DNA of 64,000 nt from assembly GCF_010671605.1 (NCBI RefSeq), contig NZ_JAABOO010000004.1, positions 372,001 to 436,000 on the forward strand. The letters run 5' to 3'. The position numbers and the translations under genes are program-made. The DNA is from Leptobacterium flavescens. Its GTDB lineage: Bacteria > Bacteroidota > Bacteroidia > Flavobacteriales > Flavobacteriaceae. Shown one piece after another: positions 8,781 to 17,753 of this stretch (within the stretch, counting starts at the first letter, position 1; every line of letters starts with the position of its first letter). The notes under the pieces were generated by a model that made no database searches, had not been told where the DNA came from, and saw only the letters and a list, made by a program, of their open reading frames with translations.

Positions 8781-9486
8781 TTGTGTTATCATAGAAGATC
8801 AGGCACCGGCCCAGAGAATTCTGCAAAAGTATATTGCCGATGTGGAAATACTGGAGCTGAAAGCTACGTTTGCCGATCCGCTGGTAGCCTTCGAATATCT
8901 TAAAAATAACCCTATTGATGTTATTTTCCTGGATGTGCATTTGCCCAAGATATCGGGGATAGATTTCCTGGAGATCCTTCCGGAAAAACACCAGATCATT
9001 TTAACTACTGCCTTTTCCGATTACGCCTTACAGGGGTATGAACTCAATATTGTGGATTACCTGCTAAAACCCTTTTCTTTTCAGCGCTTTCTAAAAGCCG
9101 TAACCAAAGTAACGAGCCATAATCCGGGAACTTTAAAAAACATAACAGAGTCTACCGATACTAAGGCCAAGGATTATATTTTTATCAAATCGGGGCATGA
9201 ACATTTAAAGATCGCTCTGAAGGATATCCTGTTTATCAAATCGGAATCGGATTATACGGAGATCCATATGCTTACCAAAAAACACCTGGCTTCCTATTCA
9301 CTCAAAACATGGAGCGAAGCTCTGCTGAATGCCGATTTTTGCCAGGTGCACAAGTCCTATATTATCAATACTGAAAAGATTACCAAGGTTTCCGGAAACC
9401 AGGTTTTTATTGAGGATAAGGTCATACCTATAGGAAGGGCCTTTAAAGACTTCTTTCATGAGAACTATCTTAATGACCTTTCCTGA
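8761..9486 (+). CDS. LytTR-family response regulator
   Basis: A 241-residue regulator. The receiver domain (about 7-120) has an acidic pocket IIEDQ and phospho-acceptor Asp58 in VIFLDVHLPKISG, then TTAFSDYALQGYELNIVDYLLKPF. The C-terminal LytTR domain (about 140-238) reads YIFIKSGHEHLKIALKDILFIKSESDYTEIH and FCQVHKSYIINTEKI. A second ATG at 8773 could also be the start. It is co-transcribed with the kinase and probably acts on the divergent receptor operon. Confidence 0.92.
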   Translation: MSLSMISCVIIEDQAPAQRILQKYIADVEILELKATFADPLVAFEYLKNNPIDVIFLDVHLPKISGIDFLEILPEKHQIILTTAFSDYALQGYELNIVDYLLKPFSFQRFLKAVTKVTSHNPGTLKNITESTDTKAKDYIFIKSGHEHLKIALKDILFIKSESDYTEIHMLTKKHLASYSLKTWSEALLNADFCQVHKSYIINTEKITKVSGNQVFIEDKVIPIGRAFKDFFHENYLNDLS

Positions 9487-9495
9487 ATCTGAAGA

Positions 9496-9837
9496 TCAAA
9501 AGACTGCAGCTTGCTGAAGCATTTTAGTAAACACTTCGGCTTTTATGTCCTCTTTTGTTGAGATCTTGATATGCCTCATCTGTTTTCCTGTTCCTCCCAG
9601 GAATCCTTCCGGGTCTTCGACTTTCTCAAAGTTGAAGAATCCCAGATTGATGTGATTTTTTGCCGTTTTTAAATAGCAAAAATCCTTATCTGTCGCATAA
9701 ACAGGCCTGCTCCATTTAAATTGTTCCCTGGCTTCGGGAACTGCTTTTATGATCAGATCTCTTAAAACAGTGAGCAGATTCTGCTGTTCCTTTTCTGCGT
9801 TTTTAATGAATTCTGTTACTTCCTTATTCTTGTCCAT
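9496..9837 (-). CDS. DUF1801 family protein
   Basis: A 113-residue protein of the YdhG-like DUF1801 fold: VTEFIKNAEKEQQNLLTVLRDLIIKAVPEAREQFKWSRPVYA, then FCYLKTAKNHINLGFFN, and GKQMRHIKISTKED near the end. The fold is related to frataxin-like domains. No reaction is established. It follows the DUF4199 gene by 9 bp and converges on the response regulator. Confidence 0.8.
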   Translation of the reverse strand: MDKNKEVTEFIKNAEKEQQNLLTVLRDLIIKAVPEAREQFKWSRPVYATDKDFCYLKTAKNHINLGFFNFEKVEDPEGFLGGTGKQMRHIKISTKEDIKAEVFTKMLQQAAVF

Positions 9838-9846
9838 ATGATAATT

Positions 9847-10383
9847 TTAAGCGTTTTTCCTGGTTTTTAAGAACAGGCTTATCAATACAGAAAAAGCCAG
9901 TCCTGTGATAAGGTTGCCGACAAAGGAAAATTTAGCCTGAACCGAGGTACTGTAATACTTTGTCTGCTCTTCTACTTTTTCCCTTATTTCTTCCGTGCTG
10001 AGTTGCAGGGCTTCCATCTTGGCAGTAATTACTTCTGTCATTTCCGGGTTGTAGGAGGGGTAGATCAGCTCGTAAAAGATGATCGTAAAAAGTACACTGA
10101 ATACTGCAGCAGATAAACTTGTTACTAAGCCGGTCTTCATGGCTTCTGCAAAAGTCAGGACGTCTCCGTTTTGTTTTTTCCTTCTTTTCAGGCTGATAAA
10201 TAAACCGATAAGGATAAATACGTAAAGGGAAATAAATAAGACAGTACCCCCGTACATAAGTTTATCGCTTTCTACAGCTTGCGGTCCTACCAGGCCTAAA
10301 GCGAGAAGTAACAACATCAGTACAGTTCCTGAAAGTGCTATCCCCAAACCGACAAGGAGGGGGAAGGTTAATCTGTTTTTCAT
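9847..10383 (-). CDS. DUF4199 domain membrane protein
   Basis: A 178-residue protein with four membrane helices (about 8-30, 45-64, 84-107 and 150-171). It has the DUF4199 feature KNGDVLTFAEAMKTGLVTSLSAAVFSVLFTIIFYELIYPSY, in which an amphipathic stretch enters the third helix. The stretch between helices three and four is acidic and probably soluble. DUF4199 proteins are abundant in Bacteroidota and have no assigned role. Confidence 0.8.
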   Translation of the reverse strand: MKNRLTFPLLVGLGIALSGTVLMLLLLALGLVGPQAVESDKLMYGGTVLFISLYVFILIGLFISLKRRKKQNGDVLTFAEAMKTGLVTSLSAAVFSVLFTIIFYELIYPSYNPEMTEVITAKMEALQLSTEEIREKVEEQTKYYSTSVQAKFSFVGNLITGLAFSVLISLFLKTRKNA

Positions 10384-10491
10384 CTGAATGGATTTAAATG
10401 TTTTGACAAAATTCTCTATTTGTCCGGAAACTATCGCAAAAGAGGGGGGTGGAAAAAAGGGTGGAAATTGATTAACAGATTGTTCTTCAGT

Positions 10492-10902
10492 TTATTGATC
10501 TTTTAGTTTTTCTGTTAATTCCCTTCGGTTTTTAACCTCTGTCTTTTTGTAAATATTATTGATATGCGATTTTACCGTTGATAACTCAATAAAGAGCAGA
10601 GCTGCAATATCCTTGTTCTTTTTACCGCTCAGGATCAGATGGGCAATTTCCCTTTCCCTTTCGGTAAGCTCAAAAGCCTGATCTGAAATTGCAGTTTCAG
10701 ATTTTGCAGAATTCCCCAACAACATACCAAAGGAGAATATCAGGGCTACGAATGGTATCAGAAGAATTGAATTGATATAGTTAACCTGAACAAAGCCGTA
10801 ATAAGCCGAAAAATAAAAGACGTTAAAGATGAGTACACAGATAACGATCATCAGCGTAAGGCCGATCAATAATTTTCTACTGTTTATTGCTCTTAAATTC
10901 AT
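10492..10902 (-). CDS. Membrane-anchored LuxR-type helix-turn-helix regulator
   Basis: A 136-residue protein with two membrane helices (about 11-31 and 43-63) joined to a C-terminal LuxR HTH: FELTEREREIAHLILSGKKNKDIAALLFIELSTVKSHINNIYKKTEVKNRREL. I start it at 10902. The open frame extends to 10971, but a -7 promoter element lies inside that extension. There is no receiver or ligand domain, so it is a one-component membrane regulator, possibly responding to membrane state. It is divergent from the LytTR-domain gene. Confidence 0.8.
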   Translation of the reverse strand: MNLRAINSRKLLIGLTLMIVICVLIFNVFYFSAYYGFVQVNYINSILLIPFVALIFSFGMLLGNSAKSETAISDQAFELTEREREIAHLILSGKKNKDIAALLFIELSTVKSHINNIYKKTEVKNRRELTEKLKDQ

Positions 10903-10926
10903 TTGATAGTTACAAAGATGGTATTG

Positions 10927-10934
10927 CAAAATTA
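10927..10934 (-). promoter_or_regulatory. -7 promoter element for the LuxR-type gene
   Basis: On the minus strand the sequence is TAATTTTG, which fits TAnnTTTG. Transcription would begin near 10921 and place the ATG at 10902 as the first start. This decides against the longer frame. Confidence 0.45.
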
Positions 10935-11094
10935 CAAATAGAAATTGTTTCATGACATTTTTGATTACCATACCAAACTCCTGGTCTTTTTTTAGCTGTG
11001 AAGCTGAAAAAATAAAAGGGAAATTTTAAGTTGCCTGCAAATTTTCAGTTTGGGGATTGTTTACGATTTCACCCTAATTTATTTATTTTTGAAC

Positions 11095-11991
11095 ATGAAA
11101 AATAACGGATTAAAGAGGTCGGACTATCAGGTATTAGGATTGTATTTTATACTCTCTGTTATCGTTATTGTTGTCAATAATACCTATGGCGGTCATAGTA
11201 TAGGGAAAATCGTACTGGGCCCTCTTCCTTATCTGGTTACTACAATCCCACTGGTAGGGATCTTTTATCTTTGGCTTATTCCGAAATATATAGTTAAAAG
11301 TCAAAACTATATTTTGTTCTTTATCCTTACAATTACCAGTCTGATCGTTTTTGGTTATTTATATCTATCTCTTCTGTATTGGATGGAATACATTAGCATT
11401 AAAAATTACCCTCTGTTCCCCAATGCCATTCTTAAGAGCCTGGATGCTGCTGTAGATGGTGTAGGTCTCCCTCTGGGGATTCTTTTGGCTAAAAAACATT
11501 TTGAAAACGAAATACTTATCGGGAACCTGCGGGAATTGCAAAAGAAAAATGAAGACGAATTAAGTCAGGCACAGGTAAACTCTGAATTATTATTTAAAAA
11601 TCTCGACTTATTTAAAAGCATCAAACAAACAGTATTTTCCAAAAAAAGAGACTACAAAAAACGCTTTGTAATTAAAAAAACAACCGGACTACTATTACTG
11701 GATTCATCAAATTTAAGTGTGGTGGAGGCTATGGGCGATTCTTGCAAGCTGATAGATGTCGAGGGGAAAGTACATTTATTTTCTCAAAATATCAGTAAGG
11801 TACTGGAGACTTTAGATCCGAAAGACTTTTTCAGGATCAACAGAAGTCAGATCATTAATATTGATCATATAGTAAATATTGAGAATCATTTTAAAAACAG
11901 ACTTTTACTGCAGATGAAAGGTGTGTCGGAGAAGATGATGACAAGTTCCAGTAAAACTTCGGATTTTCGACTTTGGTTAGAGGAACATTAA
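11095..11991 (+). CDS. Membrane protein with C-terminal LytTR DNA-binding domain
   Basis: A protein of about 298 residues from the ATG at 11095. Four membrane helices fill the first 130 residues, then a coiled stretch with ENEILIGNLRELQKKNEDELSQAQ, and a LytTR domain at the C-terminus with SNLSVVEAMGDSCKLIDVEGKVHLF and DFFRINRSQIINIDHIVNI. It has no receiver or kinase domain, so it is a one-component regulator with a membrane sensor. An in-frame TTG at 11050 is an alternative start. The -7-like TATTTTTG at 11084-11091 is too near the ATG to be confidently assigned. Confidence 0.8.
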   Translation: MKNNGLKRSDYQVLGLYFILSVIVIVVNNTYGGHSIGKIVLGPLPYLVTTIPLVGIFYLWLIPKYIVKSQNYILFFILTITSLIVFGYLYLSLLYWMEYISIKNYPLFPNAILKSLDAAVDGVGLPLGILLAKKHFENEILIGNLRELQKKNEDELSQAQVNSELLFKNLDLFKSIKQTVFSKKRDYKKRFVIKKTTGLLLLDSSNLSVVEAMGDSCKLIDVEGKVHLFSQNISKVLETLDPKDFFRINRSQIINIDHIVNIENHFKNRLLLQMKGVSEKMMTSSSKTSDFRLWLEEH

Positions 11992-12155
11992 GCTGTTAAT
12001 ACCTATTCAGGCTCAAATTAACATAGAAATACCTCTCATTAATCTGCTTTTTCAACCGATTCGTCGCCATTTTAGCCTTAGTTAATATTCTTTGTTTTTC
12101 ATTTTTAATCCACTTCAGGACTTTTGCCAAATTAAAACTTGATAAACTTTTAAAT

Positions 12156-14483
12156 ATGTTAAACAGATTAAAGGAAGTGTCTTCCTTGATAAAGAAAAAC
12201 TCAACAATTTTTTCCTTACTTGCCATAGCGGGCATACTATATTGGAATTATTATACTTCAATGCCACAGAGCTACAGTAAACTGGATACCGATACAACCG
12301 AGTTTTCCACTGAAAGGGCCTTGAAGCATCTTAAAATAATTTCTGAAAAACCTCATTATGTAGGATCTGAAGCTCATGCTGAGGTCGGAGAGTATCTCAT
12401 CGATCAGTTAAACGAATTAGGACTTAAAGCCCACACACAAGAGGGATATAATATAAACGCAAGAGGGGTTTTTAATAAGTCTATTAATATTCTGGCCCGT
12501 ATAGAGGGGAGAGAGAAGGGAAAAGCATTACTGCTTTTAAGTCATTATGACAGCGGAGCAAGCACATCTTTAGGTGCCAGTGATGATGGGAACGGCGTGG
12601 TAACTATTCTGGAATCTGTGAGAGCTTTTTTGGCCAGAGGAAAGCAACCGAAAAATGATATTATTATCTTATTCAGTGATGCTGAAGAGCTGGGATTGAA
12701 AGGAGCACAATTATTTGTAGATGAACATCCCTGGGCCAAAAATATTGGTTTGGTTATTAATTTCGAAGCAAGGGGAAGCGGAGGACCGAGCTATACGCTA
12801 ATGGAAACCAATGATGGAAATAAGGAGCTTATAAAGCATTTTTCCAGGGCCAATCCGAAATATCCTGTCGCAAACTCCCTGACTTACAGTATTTATAAAA
12901 TGCTTCCAAATGATACCGACCTTACCGTTTTTAGGGAAAATGGGGATATTGAAGGTTTCAATTTTGCATTTATTGATGATCATTTCGATTATCATACTGC
13001 TTTTGATAGTTACGATCGTTTAGACAGAACAAGCTTAGAACATCAGGGAACATATCTGATGCCTCTTATAAGCTATTTTAGTGAAGCAAACCTGTCTGAG
13101 CTAAAAAACAAAGAAGATTATATCTTTTTTAATCTTCCGGTTTTAAAACTGATCTATTATCCTTTTTCATGGATATTTCCTTTACTGATCCTGGCATTTG
13201 TGTTATTTTTCTTTTTGGTTGGATATGGTCTCAAAATGAAGAAACTGGTATTTTCCAAACTATTTCTTGGGTTCATTCCGCTTCTTATCTCGTTAATTAT
13301 ATGTACCGTAATCGGATATTTTGGCTGGGGAATACTTACCGGAATTTACCCGCATTACAATGATTTTAGGCAGGGCTTTACCTATAACGGTTACTTGTAC
13401 ATTGGGGCATTTGTAGCTCTTTGCCTGTCTGTTTGTTTCTGGACGTATGGCCGCTTTAAACATATAACGACAGAAAATCTACTTGTGGCTCCCGTATTAA
13501 TATGGTTGATTATTAATACTTTGGTTGGATTATATTTGAAAGGTGCTGCCTATTTTATTATCCCCGTTATAATAACACTCATAGCATTTTATATACTTAT
13601 ACATCAGGAAAAACCGAATAAACTGTTATTGTTTTTATGTATTGTTCCGGGCTTGCTCATTCTTACCCCTTTCTTAAAAATGTTTCCTGTTGCCCTGGGT
13701 TTACGTATGATGGTATCAACAACTCTTTTTACGGCTCTGATCTTTGGAATAAGTTTGCCTGTTTTTGGATATTTTAAACGGCAAAAACTAATAGGAACGA
13801 TAGCGTTTGTAATTTCTCTGGTTTTTTTCATTGGAGCACACTTCAAATCCGGATTTAACACAACCGACAGGGCTAAGCCGAATAGTTTAGTATATATTCT
13901 GGATGCAGATCAGGAAAGAGCAATATGGGGAACCTATGATACTCAATTAGATGATTGGGTTACTCAAAACATGGGCGATCAGATCAAAGATAGAAGGACT
14001 ATGGACCCTGAATCCGTTATAGGAAGATACGGCCCCGAAATCCTTAATTATATGTCGGATGCTCCTTTTAAAAATATCCTCCCTCCAATTATAGAAATAG
14101 AAAAGGATACTCTTATAGAGGAGAAAAGATTGCTGAAAATAAATATAAGCTCGCAACGAAATGTAAACAGACAGGACCTTTTTATAAACAGGGATCTGAA
14201 AATTTACAGAGCCAGTGTTAATGGAGTACCCTTTTCAGAAGATCATTTAAAAAATCATAGAGGGAGGTTACTTTCTCATATTATGAGTAATAACAATAGT
14301 GTAGTATTGGAATTAGAGATCCCGAAGAAAAATGATAATGTGGAGATGACACTTTATGAATCATCCTATGATTTGTTAGAGAACCCACAATTTTCTGTTC
14401 TTCCAAGGCCAAAAAACTCCATTCCTATGGCTTTTAGATTGAATGATGGAATAATTGTGAAGAAATCAATCCCTGTTAAATAA
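12156..14483 (+). CDS. M28 family metallopeptidase with multi-pass membrane C-terminal half
   Basis: A 775-residue protein. One N-terminal membrane helix (about 19-33) is followed by an M28 zinc-peptidase domain with LLLSHYDSGASTSLGASDDGNGVVTILE (His and Asp ligands), LFSDAEELGLKGA (catalytic Glu pair) and VINFEARGSGGPSY. About nine membrane helices (roughly 325-570) and a C-terminal extracytoplasmic domain follow. The architecture resembles eukaryotic ER metallopeptidase 1 (Fxna) and its bacterial relatives. It probably cleaves N-terminal residues from peptides outside the cytoplasm. A terminator hairpin follows the stop. Confidence 0.88.
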   Translation: MLNRLKEVSSLIKKNSTIFSLLAIAGILYWNYYTSMPQSYSKLDTDTTEFSTERALKHLKIISEKPHYVGSEAHAEVGEYLIDQLNELGLKAHTQEGYNINARGVFNKSINILARIEGREKGKALLLLSHYDSGASTSLGASDDGNGVVTILESVRAFLARGKQPKNDIIILFSDAEELGLKGAQLFVDEHPWAKNIGLVINFEARGSGGPSYTLMETNDGNKELIKHFSRANPKYPVANSLTYSIYKMLPNDTDLTVFRENGDIEGFNFAFIDDHFDYHTAFDSYDRLDRTSLEHQGTYLMPLISYFSEANLSELKNKEDYIFFNLPVLKLIYYPFSWIFPLLILAFVLFFFLVGYGLKMKKLVFSKLFLGFIPLLISLIICTVIGYFGWGILTGIYPHYNDFRQGFTYNGYLYIGAFVALCLSVCFWTYGRFKHITTENLLVAPVLIWLIINTLVGLYLKGAAYFIIPVIITLIAFYILIHQEKPNKLLLFLCIVPGLLILTPFLKMFPVALGLRMMVSTTLFTALIFGISLPVFGYFKRQKLIGTIAFVISLVFFIGAHFKSGFNTTDRAKPNSLVYILDADQERAIWGTYDTQLDDWVTQNMGDQIKDRRTMDPESVIGRYGPEILNYMSDAPFKNILPPIIEIEKDTLIEEKRLLKINISSQRNVNRQDLFINRDLKIYRASVNGVPFSEDHLKNHRGRLLSHIMSNNNSVVLELEIPKKNDNVEMTLYESSYDLLENPQFSVLPRPKNSIPMAFRLNDGIIVKKSIPVK

Positions 14484-14490
14484 AACAAAC

Positions 14491-14528
14491 TAAAAAAAGA
14501 GCCATGCCTAAAAGCGTGGTTCTTTTTT
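14491..14528 (+). terminator. Rho-independent terminator of the M28 gene
   Basis: AAAAAAAGAGCCATGC pairs, with two G-U steps, with GCGTGGTTCTTTTTTT across a 6-nt loop, starting a few bases after the stop codon. It also ends any leftward transcript. Confidence 0.75.
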
Positions 14529-14657
14529 TAAAAGTTCTGTTGGTTTAAGTTCCGGATTATAGATAAGCCCGACGATCTGTGCGATTTCCTTTAAAGTTAC
14601 TCTGGAATTTTTTTGCAAAGCTTCCATAATTTTCCAGCTTAAATCATCAATCCTTAT
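14508..14657 (-). pseudogene. Remnant of an Lrp/AsnC-type regulator (N-terminal HTH only)
   Basis: The minus strand encodes DDLSWKIMEALQKNSRVTLK followed by EIAQIVGL, which is the first helices of the Lrp/AsnC winged helix (normally IDxKILxxLQKNxRxSxxEIAxxVGLS). The frame lacks a start codon, with an in-frame stop at 14658-14660 directly upstream. The similarity ends just after the GL and the frame stops at 14508. The recognition helix and the RAM ligand domain are absent. It overlaps the M28 terminator. I read it as a decayed gene fragment. The Lrp match is by eye. Confidence 0.5.
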
Positions 14658-14748
14658 TTATTAGGTTTTATATATTACAAATAATCAAAAATAAGTTAGA
14701 TAATTAAGGATACGTTATTTGCTAATTTTTATTTTGATCAAACTCCGG

Positions 14749-14756
14749 TAACTTTG
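14749..14756 (+). promoter_or_regulatory. -7 promoter element before the candidate small RNA
   Basis: TAACTTTG fits TAnnTTTG and would start transcription near 14762. No good -33 TTG is seen at the standard distance. Confidence 0.45.
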
Positions 14757-14761
14757 AAGTG

Positions 14762-14946
14762 TTAAAATTTAATGCGGGAGAAATATAAATCCCTGAGATA
14801 GGGAAGATTAAAACTAAATACCGACAAACAGAAAAATATTAGAGGGTAGAAATACCCTGAAGGATCGAATAAGGATATCAACATTAAACGGTTCGATTGA
14901 ATTATTTGAATTAGCGAAGAAAACTCCGCCACCCGGCGGAGTTTTT
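14762..14946 (+). ncRNA. Candidate structured small RNA, about 185 nt
   Basis: The stretch lies between a -7 element (14749-14756) and a strong terminator (14920-14946) and contains no credible reading frame. Visible structure includes TCCCT-GAGAT-AGGGA (14790-14804), AGGGTA-GAAA-TACCCT with a GNRA tetraloop (14843-14858), and a longer-range pairing ATCGAA (14864-14869) with TTCGAT (14892-14897). I cannot match it to 6S, SRP, tmRNA or RNase P RNA. The rest of this 580-bp gap holds only the M28 terminator, the Lrp remnant and unremarkable AT-rich sequence. Confidence 0.45.
14920..14946 (+). terminator. Rho-independent terminator of the candidate small RNA
   Basis: A perfect 8-bp GC-rich stem, ACTCCGCC with GGCGGAGT, has an ACCC loop and is followed by TTTTT. 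Confidence 0.75.
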
Positions 14947-15064
14947 GATTCTACTATATTCTAAGAATGTGATAGATTATGCTGTTTAGATTTTGGAGAT
15001 ATCCGCCTTTAAATTTCCTGTTGCTTTTTGAGCAAGGCCCGGGGAAGAATAGATAAAGGGACTA

Positions 15065-16252
15065 TTAAGTCAATTTTAAGCATTTATCCAAATCGCTTAT
15101 GAGGTCTTCAGCAGCTTCGAGTCCGACAGAAATCCTCATATCTCCCAGGTGAATACCCATCCCGGCAAATTGCTCTTCGGTCAATTCTTTCAGATAACTG
15201 ATAGCCGGAGCATAGATAAGGCTCTCATGACCGCCCCAGCTTACCCCGATCTGAAAGAGGGAAAGGCTGTTAAAGAACTTTTTTATTTTTTCCAGATCGC
15301 TTGTTTTTAGCTGAAAACTCATCAAACCACTAAAACCGGACATCTGTTTTTTACCCAGTTCATATTGAGGAAAACTCTCCAGGCCCGGATAATATACTTT
15401 CTCAATCTTTGGATGATCTTCCAGGAAGCGGGCGACCTCCAGGGCACTTTTTTGATGCTGGTCCATCCTGATTTTCAGGGTTCTCAGGCTGCGCAATAAT
15501 AACCAGGCCTCAAACGGAGCTATTTTAGCTCCCAGCAATTCAAATTCTTTAGTGAAAATACTGTCGATACCGGCCTGAGAACCAATCACCACTCCGGCAA
15601 CCACATCGCTGTGACCGCCTATGTATTTTGAACAGGAGTGTATTTCCAGATCCACCCCAAAACTCAGGGGTTTCTGAAAAACGGGTGAAGCCCAGGTGTT
15701 ATCGATAATGGTCTTAATGCCTCTGGGTTTGGCCAGTTTTACCACGGTTTCAATATCCTGTAAGCTGAAGACCACAGAGGAAGGGCTTTCCAGGTAGATC
15801 AGGGAAGTGTCTGCCCGGATGGCATCTTCAAATTCTGTAATATTGGTCCCGGATATATAAGTGATATCGATATCGAATTTCGGTTTGAAATAATTCTGCA
15901 ATAAGTTATTGGCGGGGCCGTAAATATTTTTCACGGTAATTATATGACTCCCTTTTTTGATACAGGACAGAATAGCAGCACTTATAGCTCCCATTCCCGA
16001 AGCAAAGAGTTTAGCAGATTCCCCTCCGCAGATCTCCGCAAGTTTTTCTTCTACAATCCGGGCTGAGGGATTATTTCCACGCGAATAGATATAACTGTTT
16101 ACCCTGTCATCGAAAGTTTTATCGATAGCATCCCAGCTTTCCATAGTAAACAGAGAGTTCTGATAAATGGGAGGTACCACTGCCCCTTTGCTATGTGCTA
16201 CCTTGCCGTCATGAGTCAATAAGGTTTCTATATTCAGATCTTTCATTTTCAA
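15065..16252 (-). CDS. Cys/Met metabolism PLP-dependent lyase (cystathionine/methionine lyase family)
   Basis: A 395-residue fold-type I PLP enzyme. Motifs in order: YIYSRGNNPSARIVEEKLAEICGGE, LFASGMGAISAAILSCIKKGSHII, YLESPSSVVFSLQDIE, IIDNTWASPVFQKPLSFGVDLEIHSCSKYIGGHSD (Schiff-base Lys in SCSKY) and WGGHESLIYAP. The length suits cystathionine beta-lyase, gamma-synthase or methionine gamma-lyase, and I cannot choose among them. It follows an NhaC-type transporter by 6 bp. Members of that transporter family have been proposed to carry methionine, so import and cleavage of a sulfur amino acid is a reasonable inference. Confidence 0.85.
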   Translation of the reverse strand: MKMKDLNIETLLTHDGKVAHSKGAVVPPIYQNSLFTMESWDAIDKTFDDRVNSYIYSRGNNPSARIVEEKLAEICGGESAKLFASGMGAISAAILSCIKKGSHIITVKNIYGPANNLLQNYFKPKFDIDITYISGTNITEFEDAIRADTSLIYLESPSSVVFSLQDIETVVKLAKPRGIKTIIDNTWASPVFQKPLSFGVDLEIHSCSKYIGGHSDVVAGVVIGSQAGIDSIFTKEFELLGAKIAPFEAWLLLRSLRTLKIRMDQHQKSALEVARFLEDHPKIEKVYYPGLESFPQYELGKKQMSGFSGLMSFQLKTSDLEKIKKFFNSLSLFQIGVSWGGHESLIYAPAISYLKELTEEQFAGMGIHLGDMRISVGLEAAEDLISDLDKCLKLT

Positions 16253-16258
16253 ATGAGT

Positions 16259-17698
16259 TTATGCATTTTTAGTTTTCTTCTGTTCTCCGTAAAAACAACC
16301 AATACCGGTAATGGCCAGGAGGGGAGCAACGAGAATATTTAAGATAGACAGCAACTGCCAGTGCCAGTAATCGGCATAACTTACCCCGAGGGTAGCAACC
16401 ACAAACAGGGTGGAGGCGGTCCAGGGTATCAGGGTCTCTATCATGGTTCCGTAATCTTCTATGGATCTCGACAGAACTTTTCGGGGTACTTTGAGTTTAT
16501 CATAAGCCGATCTGAACGCATCACCAATAATAAAACTGGTGGCACTCTGATTGGAAGTAAAGGCATTGGTAACGGCTGTGGCGATCAGGGAAGAAATGAT
16601 CAGAGCCCATCTTTTCCTAACTCCTTTAAATACGATGTTTACCAGCGTTGGCATTGCCTTGACCATATCGAGGATGCCAATAAATATAAACACCATAAAG
16701 GTAAAAAAGATAGCTTCGTTAAGTGCGTATAAACCTCCTCTGTTAAATAGAACGGCAACATTTTCGGGTACCGAACTTTCCCAGACGGCCATGTTTACAT
16801 TATATCCTTTTAACAGGGTTTGTACAAGATCCTGAAGGGAATAGCCCTGAAAGATAAGTGCTAAAAAACAAGCTGAAAAAGCCGAGAGCAACATAACCGG
16901 AACCGTAGGTTTTCGCTTGATGGAACCGTAGAGTACAATAAGCGGCGGAATGATCAGCAAAAGGTTAAAATTAAACAGCTTATTTATGGAAGTAAGGGTT
17001 TCCTCAGACATTAGAGCACTGTTTACCTCGGTAGCGGGAGGGTAAACAAAAGACAGGGAGAAAAAGATAATGGAGGCAATAAGTGCAGACGGGAGGGTGG
17101 TATACATCATGGAATGGATATGACTGTATAATTCTACTCCTGTAGCAGCCGATGCCAGGTTGGTGGTATCTGAGAGAGGCGACATTTTATCGCCAAAATA
17201 GGCACCTCCTACAATAGCTCCTGCAGTAATTCCCAGATCAACTCCTGCCAGGGATGCAACCCCGATAATAACCACTCCGATGGTGGCTATAGAACCCCAG
17301 GAAGTACCTGTGAGCAGGGAAAAAATTATAGGCACAATAAAAGCTATTACATAAATATAGCTGGGATTGATAAGTTTAATACCGTAGTAAACCAGCATGG
17401 GGATAGTACCCGAGATCATCCAGGAACCAATTAAGATACCAATAGAAAAGAAAATAAGGATGATGGGAAAGCCCTCTGCTATTTTCTTTACGATAGCATT
17501 TTGAACCTGATGCCATTTGTAACCGAGGATCATTAACTGGGTAGCTGAAAAAACAGCAGCCAACAGAAATATGACCTCCAGGGGAAACGGTTTGAGATCA
17601 AAATAAACCGGGCCGATGACCAGACCAAAGCTTATAAGTACAAATAGAAAAAATACGGGGAGCAACAGCTGATAGGTCTTCAGATCGGAATGTTTCAA
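16259..17698 (-). CDS. nhaC: NhaC-family Na+-coupled antiporter or symporter
   Basis: A 479-residue protein with about 11-12 membrane helices. It has the NhaC hallmark SLLTGTSWGSIATIGVVIIGVA and AGAIVGGAYFGDKMSPLSDTTNLA in the first half, and TSNQSATSFIIGDAF with LIPWTASTLFV in the second. The family includes Na+/H+ antiporters, malate/lactate antiporters and proposed amino-acid carriers. Its tight linkage to a Cys/Met lyase (6-bp gap, same strand) favours an amino-acid substrate. The direction of transport is not shown by the sequence. Confidence 0.85.
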   Translation of the reverse strand: MKHSDLKTYQLLLPVFFLFVLISFGLVIGPVYFDLKPFPLEVIFLLAAVFSATQLMILGYKWHQVQNAIVKKIAEGFPIILIFFSIGILIGSWMISGTIPMLVYYGIKLINPSYIYVIAFIVPIIFSLLTGTSWGSIATIGVVIIGVASLAGVDLGITAGAIVGGAYFGDKMSPLSDTTNLASAATGVELYSHIHSMMYTTLPSALIASIIFFSLSFVYPPATEVNSALMSEETLTSINKLFNFNLLLIIPPLIVLYGSIKRKPTVPVMLLSAFSACFLALIFQGYSLQDLVQTLLKGYNVNMAVWESSVPENVAVLFNRGGLYALNEAIFFTFMVFIFIGILDMVKAMPTLVNIVFKGVRKRWALIISSLIATAVTNAFTSNQSATSFIIGDAFRSAYDKLKVPRKVLSRSIEDYGTMIETLIPWTASTLFVVATLGVSYADYWHWQLLSILNILVAPLLAITGIGCFYGEQKKTKNA

Positions 17699-17753
17699 AT
17701 AGCAGAGTGGTTTACGGTTGAATGATAAATATAAGGATAGTTATTTTAATTTT

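Noticed and set aside
11084-11091. TATTTTTG as promoter of the membrane LytTR gene
   Set aside because: It ends three bases before the ATG, which would make a leaderless transcript. Chance occurrence in AT-rich sequence is more likely.
11050-11094. TTG start for the membrane LytTR protein
   Set aside because: The ATG at 11095 directly precedes the natural membrane protein start. The upstream extension adds nothing family-like.
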